From: Tenacibaculum sp. 190524A02b
GTDB taxonomy: Bacteria; Bacteroidota; Bacteroidia; Flavobacteriales; Flavobacteriaceae
NCBI RefSeq assembly: GCF_964036645.1
Contig: NZ_OZ038525.1
Coordinates: forward strand, 3,476,001-3,540,000
Direction of reading: 5' to 3'
Length of the DNA stretch: 64,000 nt
The translations under genes were made by a program, and so were the position numbers. The notes beneath the pieces were generated by a model. It searched no databases. It saw only the letters and a program-made list of their open reading frames with translations, and was not told the origin of the DNA. This document shows positions 53,312 through 63,299 of the stretch, piece by piece; position 1 is the stretch's first letter; every line of letters starts with the position of its first letter.

Positions 53312-54994
53312 TTACTGATATACTTTAACGTAATCTATTTCCATGGTTTCTTGTAAAAAAGCGGCATCAATGCTTCCGCCTAAAGTACCACCCATTGCTA
53401 TATTAAATAGTAAAAAGAAATTTTGATCAAATGGTAAATTAGCATTGTTGGCTAACTCATAATATTTGACATCATCTACATACATTTTAATACTTTCAGG
53501 CGTCCATTCTAATGTGTACTTATGAAAAGCAGTGGTGGCATTGGTAATACTTGTAGTTTGACCAAAATCAGCTTTTGTATTACTAGCTGTATCAAACCAA
53601 TGGCAAGTGGCTAACACTGTATTTTTGTCATTTCCTGTTTGTTCCATTATATCAATTTCTCCACATCTAGGCCATCCTATTGTTGAAAAATTACTTCCTA
53701 ACATCCATAACGCTGGCCATGTACCTGCACTTCCTGGTAATTTTGCTTTTATTTCTACTCTACCATATTTAAAATCAAAAAGTCCTTCGGTTTTTAACCT
53801 AGCAGAAGTATAAGCACTTCCCATATAGTCTTCTTTTTTTGCGGTAATGATAAGATGTCCATTTTCAACGACTACATTATCTGCTCTATTGGTATAATAC
53901 TGACTTTCATTATTTCCCCAACCATTGGTTCCTGTACCAATATCATACGTCCATTTTGAGGTATCTGGAGCTCCATTTATAGTAAAGTCATCTTCCCAAA
54001 CTAAATTATTATATATGTAGTTAGAGCCTTGTGTTGGTTTTGTTGAGACAAATGTATGATACCAAGCAAAACCGTCTCCTTTTTGAATAATTCTTACAAT
54101 CATTTTATCAGGAGTAATTGTAATAATATCATATCTACTAGCTCCTACATACCATCCCATAAACCCATCATCAGCAATTTGAAAAAAAGTTCCTCTATAC
54201 GGTTGTCCATTCCATGTACCTTCTACTCCTGCTTTAGAAGTTGATTTACCAAATGATACTTCTTTTACGCCAAACATAGAGCTAGCTACTGAATCATCAT
54301 GACAAGTATCTCCTGCTACCCCAATAACATCTGCATAAGCTTTAGGAACAAATGCAGGCCCTACAGTTTGTTCAAATGTAATTCCTGTAGCTGTTCTGGT
54401 AAATACAAATTCATTATCATACATACATGATTTTTCAGTATCCCAAGGTTGAATAGCACTCCACCAAGCTGGATAAGCAAATTCTCCATTTCCATAATCA
54501 TCAGTTACAGGTCCCAATCCAACATGCACAGCAACATCTGCTTGCCAATACCATTTTTTACTATCACCAACTGCTAGCCCTGCTAAAAAGTTTTCTGCTT
54601 CTACATCTGAAAAGGCACTAAACACCTCAACTTCAATAGTAGATGAAGTTTTTACACCTCCGGTTCCAACAGCAATTATGGTAACTATATATTTGTGAAC
54701 TCCAGTTTTTGAAAAAGTATGTGATGCTTTACCTGAGGGTGCTGTTTTTTCTGTTCCATCACTAAAATTAACTACATAACTCAGCGCATTGGTTGCACTA
54801 AAAGTAAAATTTACTTCTCCACTTCCATCTCCATAAGGATTCGTTGCATCTTGCCCAATAATTTCTGCACTTACCTGAATATTTGATGGTACAACAATAC
54901 TACCAAACTCATATTCATTTTCTTTGCATTGGGTAAATAGTAGTATTCCTAAAAATGCTACTAGATAAATTGATTTATTTATAATTTTTTTCAT
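53312..54994 (-). CDS. GH16 beta-1,3-glucanase lipoprotein with PKD domain
   Basis: 560 residues. Signal peptide with lipobox TQC (Cys23). A PKD-like domain (about 40-130; VVNFSDGTEKTAPSG) and a middle region (about 135-330) of unknown type follow, then the GH16 catalytic domain (about 335-560). The catalytic motif is GEIDIMEQ with E446 and E451, and WPALWMLG before it. It would cut laminarin-type beta-1,3-glucan into oligosaccharides. The lipobox predicts anchoring to the outer membrane. Confidence 0.92.
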   Translation of the reverse strand: MKKIINKSIYLVAFLGILLFTQCKENEYEFGSIVVPSNIQVSAEIIGQDATNPYGDGSGEVNFTFSATNALSYVVNFSDGTEKTAPSGKASHTFSKTGVHKYIVTIIAVGTGGVKTSSTIEVEVFSAFSDVEAENFLAGLAVGDSKKWYWQADVAVHVGLGPVTDDYGNGEFAYPAWWSAIQPWDTEKSCMYDNEFVFTRTATGITFEQTVGPAFVPKAYADVIGVAGDTCHDDSVASSMFGVKEVSFGKSTSKAGVEGTWNGQPYRGTFFQIADDGFMGWYVGASRYDIITITPDKMIVRIIQKGDGFAWYHTFVSTKPTQGSNYIYNNLVWEDDFTINGAPDTSKWTYDIGTGTNGWGNNESQYYTNRADNVVVENGHLIITAKKEDYMGSAYTSARLKTEGLFDFKYGRVEIKAKLPGSAGTWPALWMLGSNFSTIGWPRCGEIDIMEQTGNDKNTVLATCHWFDTASNTKADFGQTTSITNATTAFHKYTLEWTPESIKMYVDDVKYYELANNANLPFDQNFFLLFNIAMGGTLGGSIDAAFLQETMEIDYVKVYQ

Positions 54995-55003
54995 GTGTAT
55001 CCT

Positions 55004-57049
55004 CTAAAATTGCGTAATGTCGTCTATGTAAATTGTATAATTTGTTGATCCATCACCTTGGGTTCCATTGTCCATTATTAGCACCAGATTGTAAAATTCT
55101 ATGGCGTTGCTAATTCCTGTAAAGTCAAAAGTTAATTCTTCCCAAGTATTGGCTACTGTAGTAGTTGCTTCAACTTCAGCAGAAGCGGTTACATTTGGCC
55201 AAGGAACGGCATCTTCAAACTTTAATAATAATTTAAGTCCTACTCTTGGTGACCATATTTTTAATTTGACTTTTGTTTGACCTTCAAAAGAGAATTTTTC
55301 AGGTACCGTAATTTTTGACCCAGCCCATACCTGTCCTCCATTTTTCACCAATTGTGCTACCATAGCTGAAGTGTTTCCATTCATATCTGGATTCGTTACT
55401 ACAGACATAGCACCACCATCAAAACTACTTAAGGTAAATTTTGGTTCAAAATCTAATATTGGCGTTGTAGTAATATCATCAACATATAAGGTATAATTTG
55501 CAGATCCATCACCTTGGGTTCCATTATCCATGATTAATACTAAGTTGTAAAAATCAATACTATTGTTAATTCCCGTAAAATCAAACGTTAATTCTTCCCA
55601 AGTATTGGCTACTGTAGTAGTTGCTTCAACTTCAGCAGAAGCAGTTCCATTTGGCCAAGGAACAGCATCTTCAAACTTCATAGTAAGTTTTACCCCAACT
55701 CTTGGCGACCACACTTTTGCTTTTATTGTAGTTCCACTAGCAAAAGAAAATGGTTCTTGAATGGTTACCTTTGATCCTGCCCATGGTTGTCCTGAATTTT
55801 TTACCATTTTTAATACTGTACTAGAGTTGTTTCCATTTGTATCTGGATTGGTCACTGCTTCTGTAACACCACCATCAAAACCACTAAGCGTATAAGTTTC
55901 AAAATCAATAGGCGTTACTTCATTTGTTATTGCAGGCATTTTCCAGAAATAAATATTATCTATAAAAACAGTTCCTGTAGCCCATGGTGTACCAACAAAT
56001 TTTAACTGTAGTATTTCATTTACGGTTAATCCTTGTGCAGTATATTCTGAAATAGGAATATCTATACTGGTCCATGTATCTTTAGTTAAGTCTTTAACTA
56101 CTGGTTTTTCAGTTGTTACTGATGGTGTTTGATTGGTAATATTAATTAAAGAAGTTTCTAATTTATCTACATCGTTAGTCCAAACATCTAAATGTAAATA
56201 TTCCATACTAGAAATATCTTGTCTGCTTCCTAATTCAATTCCTTGGTAACTTATTTTACTATATTGTAACATTTTATCACCATTTAAATCAAATTCAGCC
56301 CATGAACTTCCTTGTCCTCCTTGTCCCCAGTCAGGAAATGTATTGGTATCCGCTATATTGATATAAGCACTTCCATAAATAGAAATAACATCTGCGCTAT
56401 TTCTATTAGGCGGAGTAGGAGCAGATACAATAGGTTGTAAAATTTCAGTTACTGTAAAACTCTCTGAATATTCTGTGGTAGCTATTGCAGCTCCTTTTGC
56501 TACTACCTTAATATCATACATACCAGCTGTTTGGTATTTGTATGTTATTGCTTCTCCAATATTAGCTGTGGCCACTGGTTGTGTTACCCCAGTTTCTCCT
56601 GAATAAAACTCATACATGGTAGCAAAATCTGCATTGGCAGTAATGTTTACTTGTTTAGATACTTGAGCGTCATTTTCTAAAGTAACAACTAGGTTTTCTG
56701 GCGCTTTAAACGAAACCACCAAAGGTTGTGTAACTTCTGTTTTTTTTCCATTTATGCTAAAGGCTACTATTTTTATAGTATAAGTACCTTCTGTATAGGT
56801 ATGTTTGGCACTTTCTCCTACTTTTAGTTCTACTGGAGTAGCTGTACCATCTCCAAAATATACTTTAAAACTATTGGCTCCCTCTGCTGTAGGTGTAATG
56901 GTTACTGTACCTGTATTATCTTGTGCTATAGTATAATCAGCAGTAACATTTGTAGGTGCTTTAATTACTTCTATAAAAGAAAGATCTCTATCATCTGTAC
57001 AAGCTACTAAGAATAGTAATAAGGCTAGTGTTTTATATAAACTTTTCAT
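55004..57049 (-). CDS. PKD-type surface glycan-binding lipoprotein with duplicated C-terminal module
   Basis: 681 residues. Signal peptide with lipobox VAC (Cys17). PKD-like repeats (about 35-200), then a jelly-roll-like module (about 215-370), and two near-copies of another beta-sandwich (about 375-530 and 530-681; each has FEDAVPWPN, EATTTVANTWEELTF and YNLVLIMDNGTQGDG). It probably holds beta-glucan at the cell surface for the SusCD importer. Position after SusD fits the usual SusE/SGBP slot. Confidence 0.85.
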   Translation of the reverse strand: MKSLYKTLALLLFLVACTDDRDLSFIEVIKAPTNVTADYTIAQDNTGTVTITPTAEGANSFKVYFGDGTATPVELKVGESAKHTYTEGTYTIKIVAFSINGKKTEVTQPLVVSFKAPENLVVTLENDAQVSKQVNITANADFATMYEFYSGETGVTQPVATANIGEAITYKYQTAGMYDIKVVAKGAAIATTEYSESFTVTEILQPIVSAPTPPNRNSADVISIYGSAYINIADTNTFPDWGQGGQGSSWAEFDLNGDKMLQYSKISYQGIELGSRQDISSMEYLHLDVWTNDVDKLETSLINITNQTPSVTTEKPVVKDLTKDTWTSIDIPISEYTAQGLTVNEILQLKFVGTPWATGTVFIDNIYFWKMPAITNEVTPIDFETYTLSGFDGGVTEAVTNPDTNGNNSSTVLKMVKNSGQPWAGSKVTIQEPFSFASGTTIKAKVWSPRVGVKLTMKFEDAVPWPNGTASAEVEATTTVANTWEELTFDFTGINNSIDFYNLVLIMDNGTQGDGSANYTLYVDDITTTPILDFEPKFTLSSFDGGAMSVVTNPDMNGNTSAMVAQLVKNGGQVWAGSKITVPEKFSFEGQTKVKLKIWSPRVGLKLLLKFEDAVPWPNVTASAEVEATTTVANTWEELTFDFTGISNAIEFYNLVLIMDNGTQGDGSTNYTIYIDDITQF
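55126..55678. repeat. Direct repeat inside the glycan-binding gene
   Basis: Bases 55126-55222 and 55582-55678 are about 95% identical over roughly 97 bases, and the flanking CCATCACCTTGGGTTCCATT also repeats, all at about 456 bases spacing. This is a recent internal module duplication or gene conversion. Confidence 0.75.
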
Positions 57050-57062
57050 AATCTTTATTTTA

Positions 57063-58529
57063 TTAATACCCTGTGTTTTGTTCCCATCTGTTCCCTGCTA
57101 ATTCAATTTCTACTCTTGGAATTGGGAATACGGTGTTTTTAGGACTTATAAAACCTGATATTGTTGTTGTTTTATTCGTTCTTACCTGATCAAAGAAACG
57201 ATGTCCTTCCCCAGCTAGTTCCAACCTTCGTTCATTTAAAATGGCATCCGTTAATGTTGATCCTCCTGATATAATATCATGATTGGTGTCTCCAAAGGCT
57301 CTTCTTCTAACAAGGTTTACATAATTTCTAGCCATCCCATCATTAATATTACCTCTGTTATAGGCTTCAGCTGCCATTAATAAAACATCTGCATACCTTA
57401 TAGCTCTGTAATTATTACTATGTGTTAAATGTGGATCTGATGCATTTCCTTCTGCATATGGAATGTATTTAAAGTTAAAATATCCATTATGGTCATGCCC
57501 TTCATTATAAGTAACTCCTGGATTGGATTGTACAAAGGTTTCTATATTAAATATAGTAGCTTCTTTTCTAGTGTCACCTGATTCAAATAGATTTACAATT
57601 TCTGGTGTAGGAATATTAAAACTAAAACCATCTGCATAAGGTTCATAATCTCCACCTGTAAATCTTGGTCCCATAAACCCAACGGCAATATTACCTTCTA
57701 CACATTGAAAACAATCAAAGCTCCCTCCTTCTTGTCCAAAGTATTGTACTTCAAAAACAGATTCTGCATTGTTTTCATTTTGATTGCTAAATATGGAAGC
57801 AAAATCACTTACTAAATTATACTGACTTGAATTGATTACTTGATCTAATACCTGTGTTGCTGGTAAAAATTTATCTTGATATAAATAAACTTTACCTAAC
57901 AAAGCTAAAGCGGCTCCTTTTGTAGCTCTTCCTTTTTGTGTTTGTGTCCAAGGAAGTACAGCTGCTGCTGCCTGTAAATCTTTTTCTAATTGTTGGTAAA
58001 TTTCTGCTTTGGTAGATTTATTAATCGTTTGTGTTTCTTCACGTGTAATCCTCTTATCTAAATACATAGGTACACTTCCAAAAAACTTTACCAATTCAAA
58101 ATAATAATAAGCTCTTAAAAACTTTGTTTCTGCCAGTACTTGTGGTTTTCTTTCAAAGTTAGTTTTGTCTTTAAACTCTATAATATAATTGGCTCTACTA
58201 ATTCCAGCATACATCCATTGAAAAACATTACGTAAAGCTCCATTATCTGGGTTGTGTGTCATGTCATCAATTTGCTGCCAGTCTAATACATCCGTAGCAT
58301 TTTCTCCTCCACAAAGGCTATTATCTGATGCTATTTCTCCTAAAATTTGATTTAAATAAGTTGTTGATAATAAATCATAAACTCCAGTTAATGCTTTTTC
58401 ATAATCATCTGCACTATTGAAAAAATTTTCTGAGTTTTCTCTTCCTTCAGGTGTTATATCTAAATAATCTTCACAACCAAACACTATAAAGGTAAGTGCT
58501 ATAAGTACTAATTTTATTGCTCTTTTCAT
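57063..58529 (-). CDS. RagB/SusD family glycan-binding lipoprotein
   Basis: 488 residues. Signal peptide with lipobox FGC (Cys19). Start EDYLDITPEGRENSENFF and the TPR-rich fold are typical of SusD. C-terminal features include ERRLELAGEGHRFFDQVR and PIPRVEIELAGNRWEQNTGY. It forms the lid on the SusC channel and captures oligosaccharides. It starts 12 bases after the SusC stop. Confidence 0.95.
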   Translation of the reverse strand: MKRAIKLVLIALTFIVFGCEDYLDITPEGRENSENFFNSADDYEKALTGVYDLLSTTYLNQILGEIASDNSLCGGENATDVLDWQQIDDMTHNPDNGALRNVFQWMYAGISRANYIIEFKDKTNFERKPQVLAETKFLRAYYYFELVKFFGSVPMYLDKRITREETQTINKSTKAEIYQQLEKDLQAAAAVLPWTQTQKGRATKGAALALLGKVYLYQDKFLPATQVLDQVINSSQYNLVSDFASIFSNQNENNAESVFEVQYFGQEGGSFDCFQCVEGNIAVGFMGPRFTGGDYEPYADGFSFNIPTPEIVNLFESGDTRKEATIFNIETFVQSNPGVTYNEGHDHNGYFNFKYIPYAEGNASDPHLTHSNNYRAIRYADVLLMAAEAYNRGNINDGMARNYVNLVRRRAFGDTNHDIISGGSTLTDAILNERRLELAGEGHRFFDQVRTNKTTTISGFISPKNTVFPIPRVEIELAGNRWEQNTGY

Positions 58530-58541
58530 CTTTACTATGTT

Positions 58542-61500
58542 TTAAAATGATACTTTAATTCCTGTTATAAACATCCTAGCTTGTGGATATTGTCCTAAAT
58601 CTACCCCTGCTCCAATGGCATTCTCATTGGATATATCAGGATCATAACCTCTATATTTTGTAAATGTGTATAAGTTGTTAGCAGCTATAAAAATTCTAAG
58701 TTTATCAATTCCTTTTATCTGATTACCTCCTAATGTATATCCTAATTGTACGTTTTGTATTCTTAAAAAAGAACCGTCTTCTACGTAAAATGAAGAAAAC
58801 AATTGATTGTTAGCTGCTTTAGTTGAAGCTCTTGGTATTTCATTAGACGTTCCAGGACCTGTCCATCTTCCATTGTACAGTGATAGTTTATTACTGTAAC
58901 TTTCAAAACGCTCATAACTTCTTACAATATCATTTCCTAATGATGCATAAAAAGAAGCACCGAAATCAAACCCATGCACTTTTAAATTAAATCCGCCTCC
59001 CATAGTAACATCTGGAATTGGATTTCCTATCATGGTAAAATCTTTATCGCTACCAAATTCAATGTATCCGTTGCCATCTATATCTACATATTTTAAATCT
59101 CCCGGAGCAGCACCTGGTTGGTACTCATCTAAAATACCATCATTGTTTCTATCTACTGCTAAAGCATCAATTTCTGCTTGGGTTTGAAAAACACCATCAG
59201 TTTTTAACCCGTAAAAAGCACCAATAGGAAGTCCTTTTTGCATTCTTGAAGGCTGTTGGTCTAAACTAAATTCTCCTCCAGGTATAAACCCAGCAGCATT
59301 GTTTACATCAATCACCTCATTATTGATACTAGTAAGGTTGTAATTTAAATTCAGTGAAATATCATCTGTGAAATAATGAGTATAATCAAGATCTAAATCA
59401 AATCCTTGGTTTTCTACAATTCCTGCATTAATAACAGGTGCTTGCCCACCTCCTGCTGAAGTTCCTAATAATGCTGATACTTCAGGTATTACTAATAAGT
59501 CTTCCGTACGTTTTTTAAAATAATCAAAACTTAAGTTTAAATTATTATTTAAGAAACCTAGATCTACCCCAATATTGGTTTGATAGTTTGTTTCCCATTG
59601 TAGTTTTTTGTTAGATAAAGCACCTAATGCATTTCCAAATGATAATACGTCTCCAAACGGATAGGTTGCTTCTCCATTAGTTCCTTGTAAAACCCCAATC
59701 CATCTGTACGAAGGTATTTTGTCATTTCCTGTAATACCCCAACTGGCCCTAAACTTGAAATTAGAAAAAATTACATTATTGATAAAATCTTCATTGTGTA
59801 ATACCCAAGCTGCTGAAAATGATGGAAAATACCCTACTCTATTTTCAGGTCCAAATCGTGTAGAGGCATCTCTACGTATCATGGCAGACACAATATATTT
59901 CTCCATATAATCATATTGTACTCTTGCAAATGCTGATACCCATCTATCTTCTACATTGAAGGAATCTGAATTTATTTTTTCTCTTATACTTTCATCTACT
60001 ATTTCATTTTTTATTGGATCTAAGTATATGTGTAAGTCGTTTATATCTGATTGCGTATTAAACAAGTACGCATTGTCCCAAGATTCATTAGCCGTTAAAA
60101 ATCCAGAACCATATACTCCTTTACTTTGCTCACTTCGTAAAGAGAATCCTAACATGGTTTGAAAATTATTATTTTCTCCTATAGTAAAATCATAATTAGC
60201 AAAGTTTTCAAAGGTATAATCATGGTAATTTTGAGTATTTTCATTTACCCTGCTAAATACATCGCGTTCGCCATTATCATTTCTATCCAAATCAAAAGCT
60301 GTGTTTGCCGTATTTAAGCTTACATTGTTTACTACTTTGTTTTGTCCGTAAAATTGTAATGGGAAAAATTCCCTTCCTTCTACATTAGAATAATTAAAAT
60401 TATATCTAGACGTAATTTTTAATTTTTCAATAGGTTCATATTCAAATTCTACTTTTCCGGTAAACCTATTTACTCTGGTAGCGTTATATGTATTATGAAT
60501 TACTGCAAATGGATTGACTATTTCATTTCCTTTTTCTATATATGAAAAACCTCTTGAAGGACCAGTACCATCTGTTCCATCATATATTGGTGTTAATGGT
60601 GAAGCATTGTTTGCATAATACAGTATGGAACCTCTGTCTCCTTCTGGAATGGTTTTTCGTACGTTATTTGTGTATAATAATAGTGTATTTAATTTTAAAT
60701 CATCAGTTAACTTAAACCCTAAATTACTTTTAACCGTCCATCTTGAAAAGCTCGATTTTTGAGGAGCTATAATTCCTTCTTGATCTAAAAAACTACCACT
60801 AATATTATACGTATATTTTTCACCTCCTCCAGAAGCTCCAATGTAATGTGTAATCATTGGTGATGTTTGAAAAAGCTGCTCTTGCCAATCTGTTTCAGAT
60901 GTAATATTTTGTAATTGAAAAGGTGCTACATTTCCATCGGCAGCTTCAATTTCATTTACCAAGGCTGCATACTCTAATCCTTTTAATAAATTAAGTTTCT
61001 TAGTAGTTTCTTGTAGTGTTAAAGAAGCATTATAGGTAAATTTGGTTTGGGTTTTTGCTTCTCCTGATTTGGTTGTGATTAAAATTACCCCATTTGCACC
61101 TTGTACTCCATAAATTGCTGTACTCGCATCTTTAATAATATCAAACTTTGCAATATCATTAGGGTCAATAATACTTAGATCTGTACCTACTTGTACACCG
61201 TCTACTATTACCAAAGGTGAATTATTTCCATTAGTAGTAATACCTCTAATACGAATGTTTAATGATGAACCTGGTGACCCCGAGTTGGAGGAGACTTGAA
61301 CTCCTGATACTCTACCTTGTAAAGCTTGTTCAATTCTAATTGGGTTGTTTTTTTCAATAGCTTCTGGTCTAATACTAGAGAATGAACCCGCAACTAATTC
61401 TCTTCTTTCTGAACCATACCCTATAATAACTACCTCATTTAAAAAACTTTCTTCGGTGTCTTCTTCCAATTCTACATCAATCATAGAACTGGTTATCACC

Positions 61501-61742
61501 ACTATTTTGGTAACATATCCTGGATAACTGACTTCCATAGATTTACCAATTTCTGCTTTAATAAGATATGAACCATCAAAACTTGTTTCTGCTATTACAG
61601 ATGATTCTTTTAATAAAATAAATACACCAGGAATAGGATCCCCAGTAGCCCCGTCTAAAACTTTACCTGTTACTTCTATTTCTTGCGCATATGACACAAC
61701 AAATACAAAAAACATAGTAAAGTATACTAATAGTTTTTTCAT
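58542..61742 (-). CDS. SusC/RagA family TonB-linked outer-membrane importer
   Basis: 1066 residues. Signal peptide (1-19), CarboxypepD_reg domain (about 22-95), TonB-box region NEVVIIGYGSERRE (about 103-116), plug (about 120-235; ALQGRVSGVQVSSNSGSPG, VIVDGVQVG) and a large barrel ending in MFITGIKVSF. It imports glucan oligosaccharides with the SusD lid. First gene of the polysaccharide locus (susC-susD-sgbp-gh16-gh3). No regulator gene is next to it. Confidence 0.95.
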   Translation of the reverse strand: MKKLLVYFTMFFVFVVSYAQEIEVTGKVLDGATGDPIPGVFILLKESSVIAETSFDGSYLIKAEIGKSMEVSYPGYVTKIVVITSSMIDVELEEDTEESFLNEVVIIGYGSERRELVAGSFSSIRPEAIEKNNPIRIEQALQGRVSGVQVSSNSGSPGSSLNIRIRGITTNGNNSPLVIVDGVQVGTDLSIIDPNDIAKFDIIKDASTAIYGVQGANGVILITTKSGEAKTQTKFTYNASLTLQETTKKLNLLKGLEYAALVNEIEAADGNVAPFQLQNITSETDWQEQLFQTSPMITHYIGASGGGEKYTYNISGSFLDQEGIIAPQKSSFSRWTVKSNLGFKLTDDLKLNTLLLYTNNVRKTIPEGDRGSILYYANNASPLTPIYDGTDGTGPSRGFSYIEKGNEIVNPFAVIHNTYNATRVNRFTGKVEFEYEPIEKLKITSRYNFNYSNVEGREFFPLQFYGQNKVVNNVSLNTANTAFDLDRNDNGERDVFSRVNENTQNYHDYTFENFANYDFTIGENNNFQTMLGFSLRSEQSKGVYGSGFLTANESWDNAYLFNTQSDINDLHIYLDPIKNEIVDESIREKINSDSFNVEDRWVSAFARVQYDYMEKYIVSAMIRRDASTRFGPENRVGYFPSFSAAWVLHNEDFINNVIFSNFKFRASWGITGNDKIPSYRWIGVLQGTNGEATYPFGDVLSFGNALGALSNKKLQWETNYQTNIGVDLGFLNNNLNLSFDYFKKRTEDLLVIPEVSALLGTSAGGGQAPVINAGIVENQGFDLDLDYTHYFTDDISLNLNYNLTSINNEVIDVNNAAGFIPGGEFSLDQQPSRMQKGLPIGAFYGLKTDGVFQTQAEIDALAVDRNNDGILDEYQPGAAPGDLKYVDIDGNGYIEFGSDKDFTMIGNPIPDVTMGGGFNLKVHGFDFGASFYASLGNDIVRSYERFESYSNKLSLYNGRWTGPGTSNEIPRASTKAANNQLFSSFYVEDGSFLRIQNVQLGYTLGGNQIKGIDKLRIFIAANNLYTFTKYRGYDPDISNENAIGAGVDLGQYPQARMFITGIKVSF

Positions 61743-61801
61743 ATAGAACTTAATAAAAAGGTTTTTGAACTTGGCTAAATATTCAAGGAGGTTGTATGAA
61801 A

Positions 61802-61837
61802 CACAAACAGTATCTATAAAATTAGATACTATTTGTG
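61802..61837 (-). terminator. Hairpin between the TonB-domain gene and the glucan locus
   Basis: A 15-bp stem with one mismatch (61802-61816 with 61823-61837). On the - strand it follows the TonB-domain gene by about 24 bases and likely ends that transcript, separating it from the SusC operon. Confidence 0.7.
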
Positions 61838-61860
61838 CTTTATTATTTTAAAGTTTTATG

Positions 61861-62955
61861 TTAGTCAAGCTTAAAATTAATAGGGAAGGAATACGAAGTA
61901 TTCACATTTTTTCCAGCTTTTTTAGCTGGATTAAGTTTTGGTAGTTTCTCAACAAGCTTTACAGCTGCCAACTCCAAAATTTTTCCGCTTTCAGATCCAT
62001 TACTAGTAATATCGGTAATATTTCCTTCTTTATTAATCACAAAATTTACCATTACATTACCTTGAATACCTTTTAACTTAGCTTCTTCTGGATAAGCAAA
62101 ATGTTTTTCAATGTGTCTTATTAAGTTTTTATTAAAGCAACTCATTGTGTCATCATTAGATTTTTCACATGCATCAAATTTTGGTATTTCATCTAATGAA
62201 GAGAAACTGTAGATAACTTCTTTAATTTTTTTGTTAGCTGATACTTTTCTAATATTAGTACGTTTAACTCCTGGTATTTTAAATGTAATTGGTAATCCGT
62301 ATTTAACTACTACTGGATTTCCTTTATGTTCTCCTGGAGTAAGTTTTGGTAATTTTTTAATAATTCTCTCAGCTTCTTTTCCTAATAACTCCCCTTTATA
62401 AGGAGGTACTACTTTTAATTCATCTATATTTCCATCTTTATTGATGATAAAGTGGACATAAACCTTTCCTTGAATTCCTTTTTTATAGGCTATTTCAGGG
62501 TATTTCATATTTCTTTTTATATGACTCATTACCTGACTTCTAAAACATTTACTTTGTGTTAAAATTGGTACTGATTCACATTTTTTAAATAATGGTATTT
62601 GGTCTACATAACTAAAAGGTAAAATATCAGGAACTGCTTCCTTATTACCTTTATCAATAATAGTATTTACTACATCTACCTTCTTTTTAACAGCAGCAAG
62701 TTTATGTGAATGATTGTTTTGGTTAGTTAAGCCAGTGGCTTTGTTTCTTTTTCTAACAATTCTCTTTCTTGTAACAATTTCAACTGAAATTTTTTGCTCT
62801 TTACCATCCTTAGATTTGTCTATAGAACATTTGGTGATACTATTTAAATCGGCAAGAGTATCATCGTCTGGACTACTACAAGTTTTTGTGGATTGCGAAA
62901 AAGCAACAGTTACCATAAATAATGGTAATAGTGCATACTTTAGTTTTTGATTCAT
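61861..62955 (-). CDS. Secreted protein with two TonB C-terminal domains
   Basis: 364 residues. Signal peptide (1-20, VAFSQ) followed by a short acidic/Lys-rich part. Two TonB_C-like domains lie at about 136-229 (YPEIAYKKGIQGKVYVHFII) and 273-364 (YPEEAKLKGIQGNVMVNFVI); they share CFxxx and KGIQG motifs. No inner-membrane anchor or Pro-rich spacer is seen, so a classic energy-transducing TonB is unlikely. It may act as a soluble or outer-membrane-associated TonB-like protein. Confidence 0.8.
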   Translation of the reverse strand: MNQKLKYALLPLFMVTVAFSQSTKTCSSPDDDTLADLNSITKCSIDKSKDGKEQKISVEIVTRKRIVRKRNKATGLTNQNNHSHKLAAVKKKVDVVNTIIDKGNKEAVPDILPFSYVDQIPLFKKCESVPILTQSKCFRSQVMSHIKRNMKYPEIAYKKGIQGKVYVHFIINKDGNIDELKVVPPYKGELLGKEAERIIKKLPKLTPGEHKGNPVVVKYGLPITFKIPGVKRTNIRKVSANKKIKEVIYSFSSLDEIPKFDACEKSNDDTMSCFNKNLIRHIEKHFAYPEEAKLKGIQGNVMVNFVINKEGNITDITSNGSESGKILELAAVKLVEKLPKLNPAKKAGKNVNTSYSFPINFKLD

Positions 62956-63299
62956 GATTTCGGGGGTTAAATTAAAACTAATTATTTCTTCTATTTTTTA
63001 TTAAATATAGAATATGTTAAAGTTGTAATAGCAAAATTATTTTGTTTTATTCTCTTTACTAAAACATTAACAATATACTAATTATTAAACCATTAACCAA
63101 AATAATAATTTAAACTTAAGATTTTTTCTTAACAAAAAATTAAGAATATTTATAAAACAAACAGCATTGTAAAACATATGCTTATAGTGATGTTTAAAGG
63201 AATTGTACTTAAAGAATAAGTAATTAGTTTTTTGATAAAAATTTTATCTCAAAAAAAATGTACTGAAGGTAATAGAATACCCCTATTTTTGTAATTCTT
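62956..63299. other. Intergenic region between divergent genes
   Basis: 344 bases, AT-rich, no gene seen. It should hold promoters for the TonB-domain gene (-) and the acyl-synthetase-like gene (+). A TATTTTTG box at 63284-63291 fits the TAnnTTTG consensus and ends 8 bases before the ATG at 63300, which would give an almost leaderless mRNA. Confidence 0.45.
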
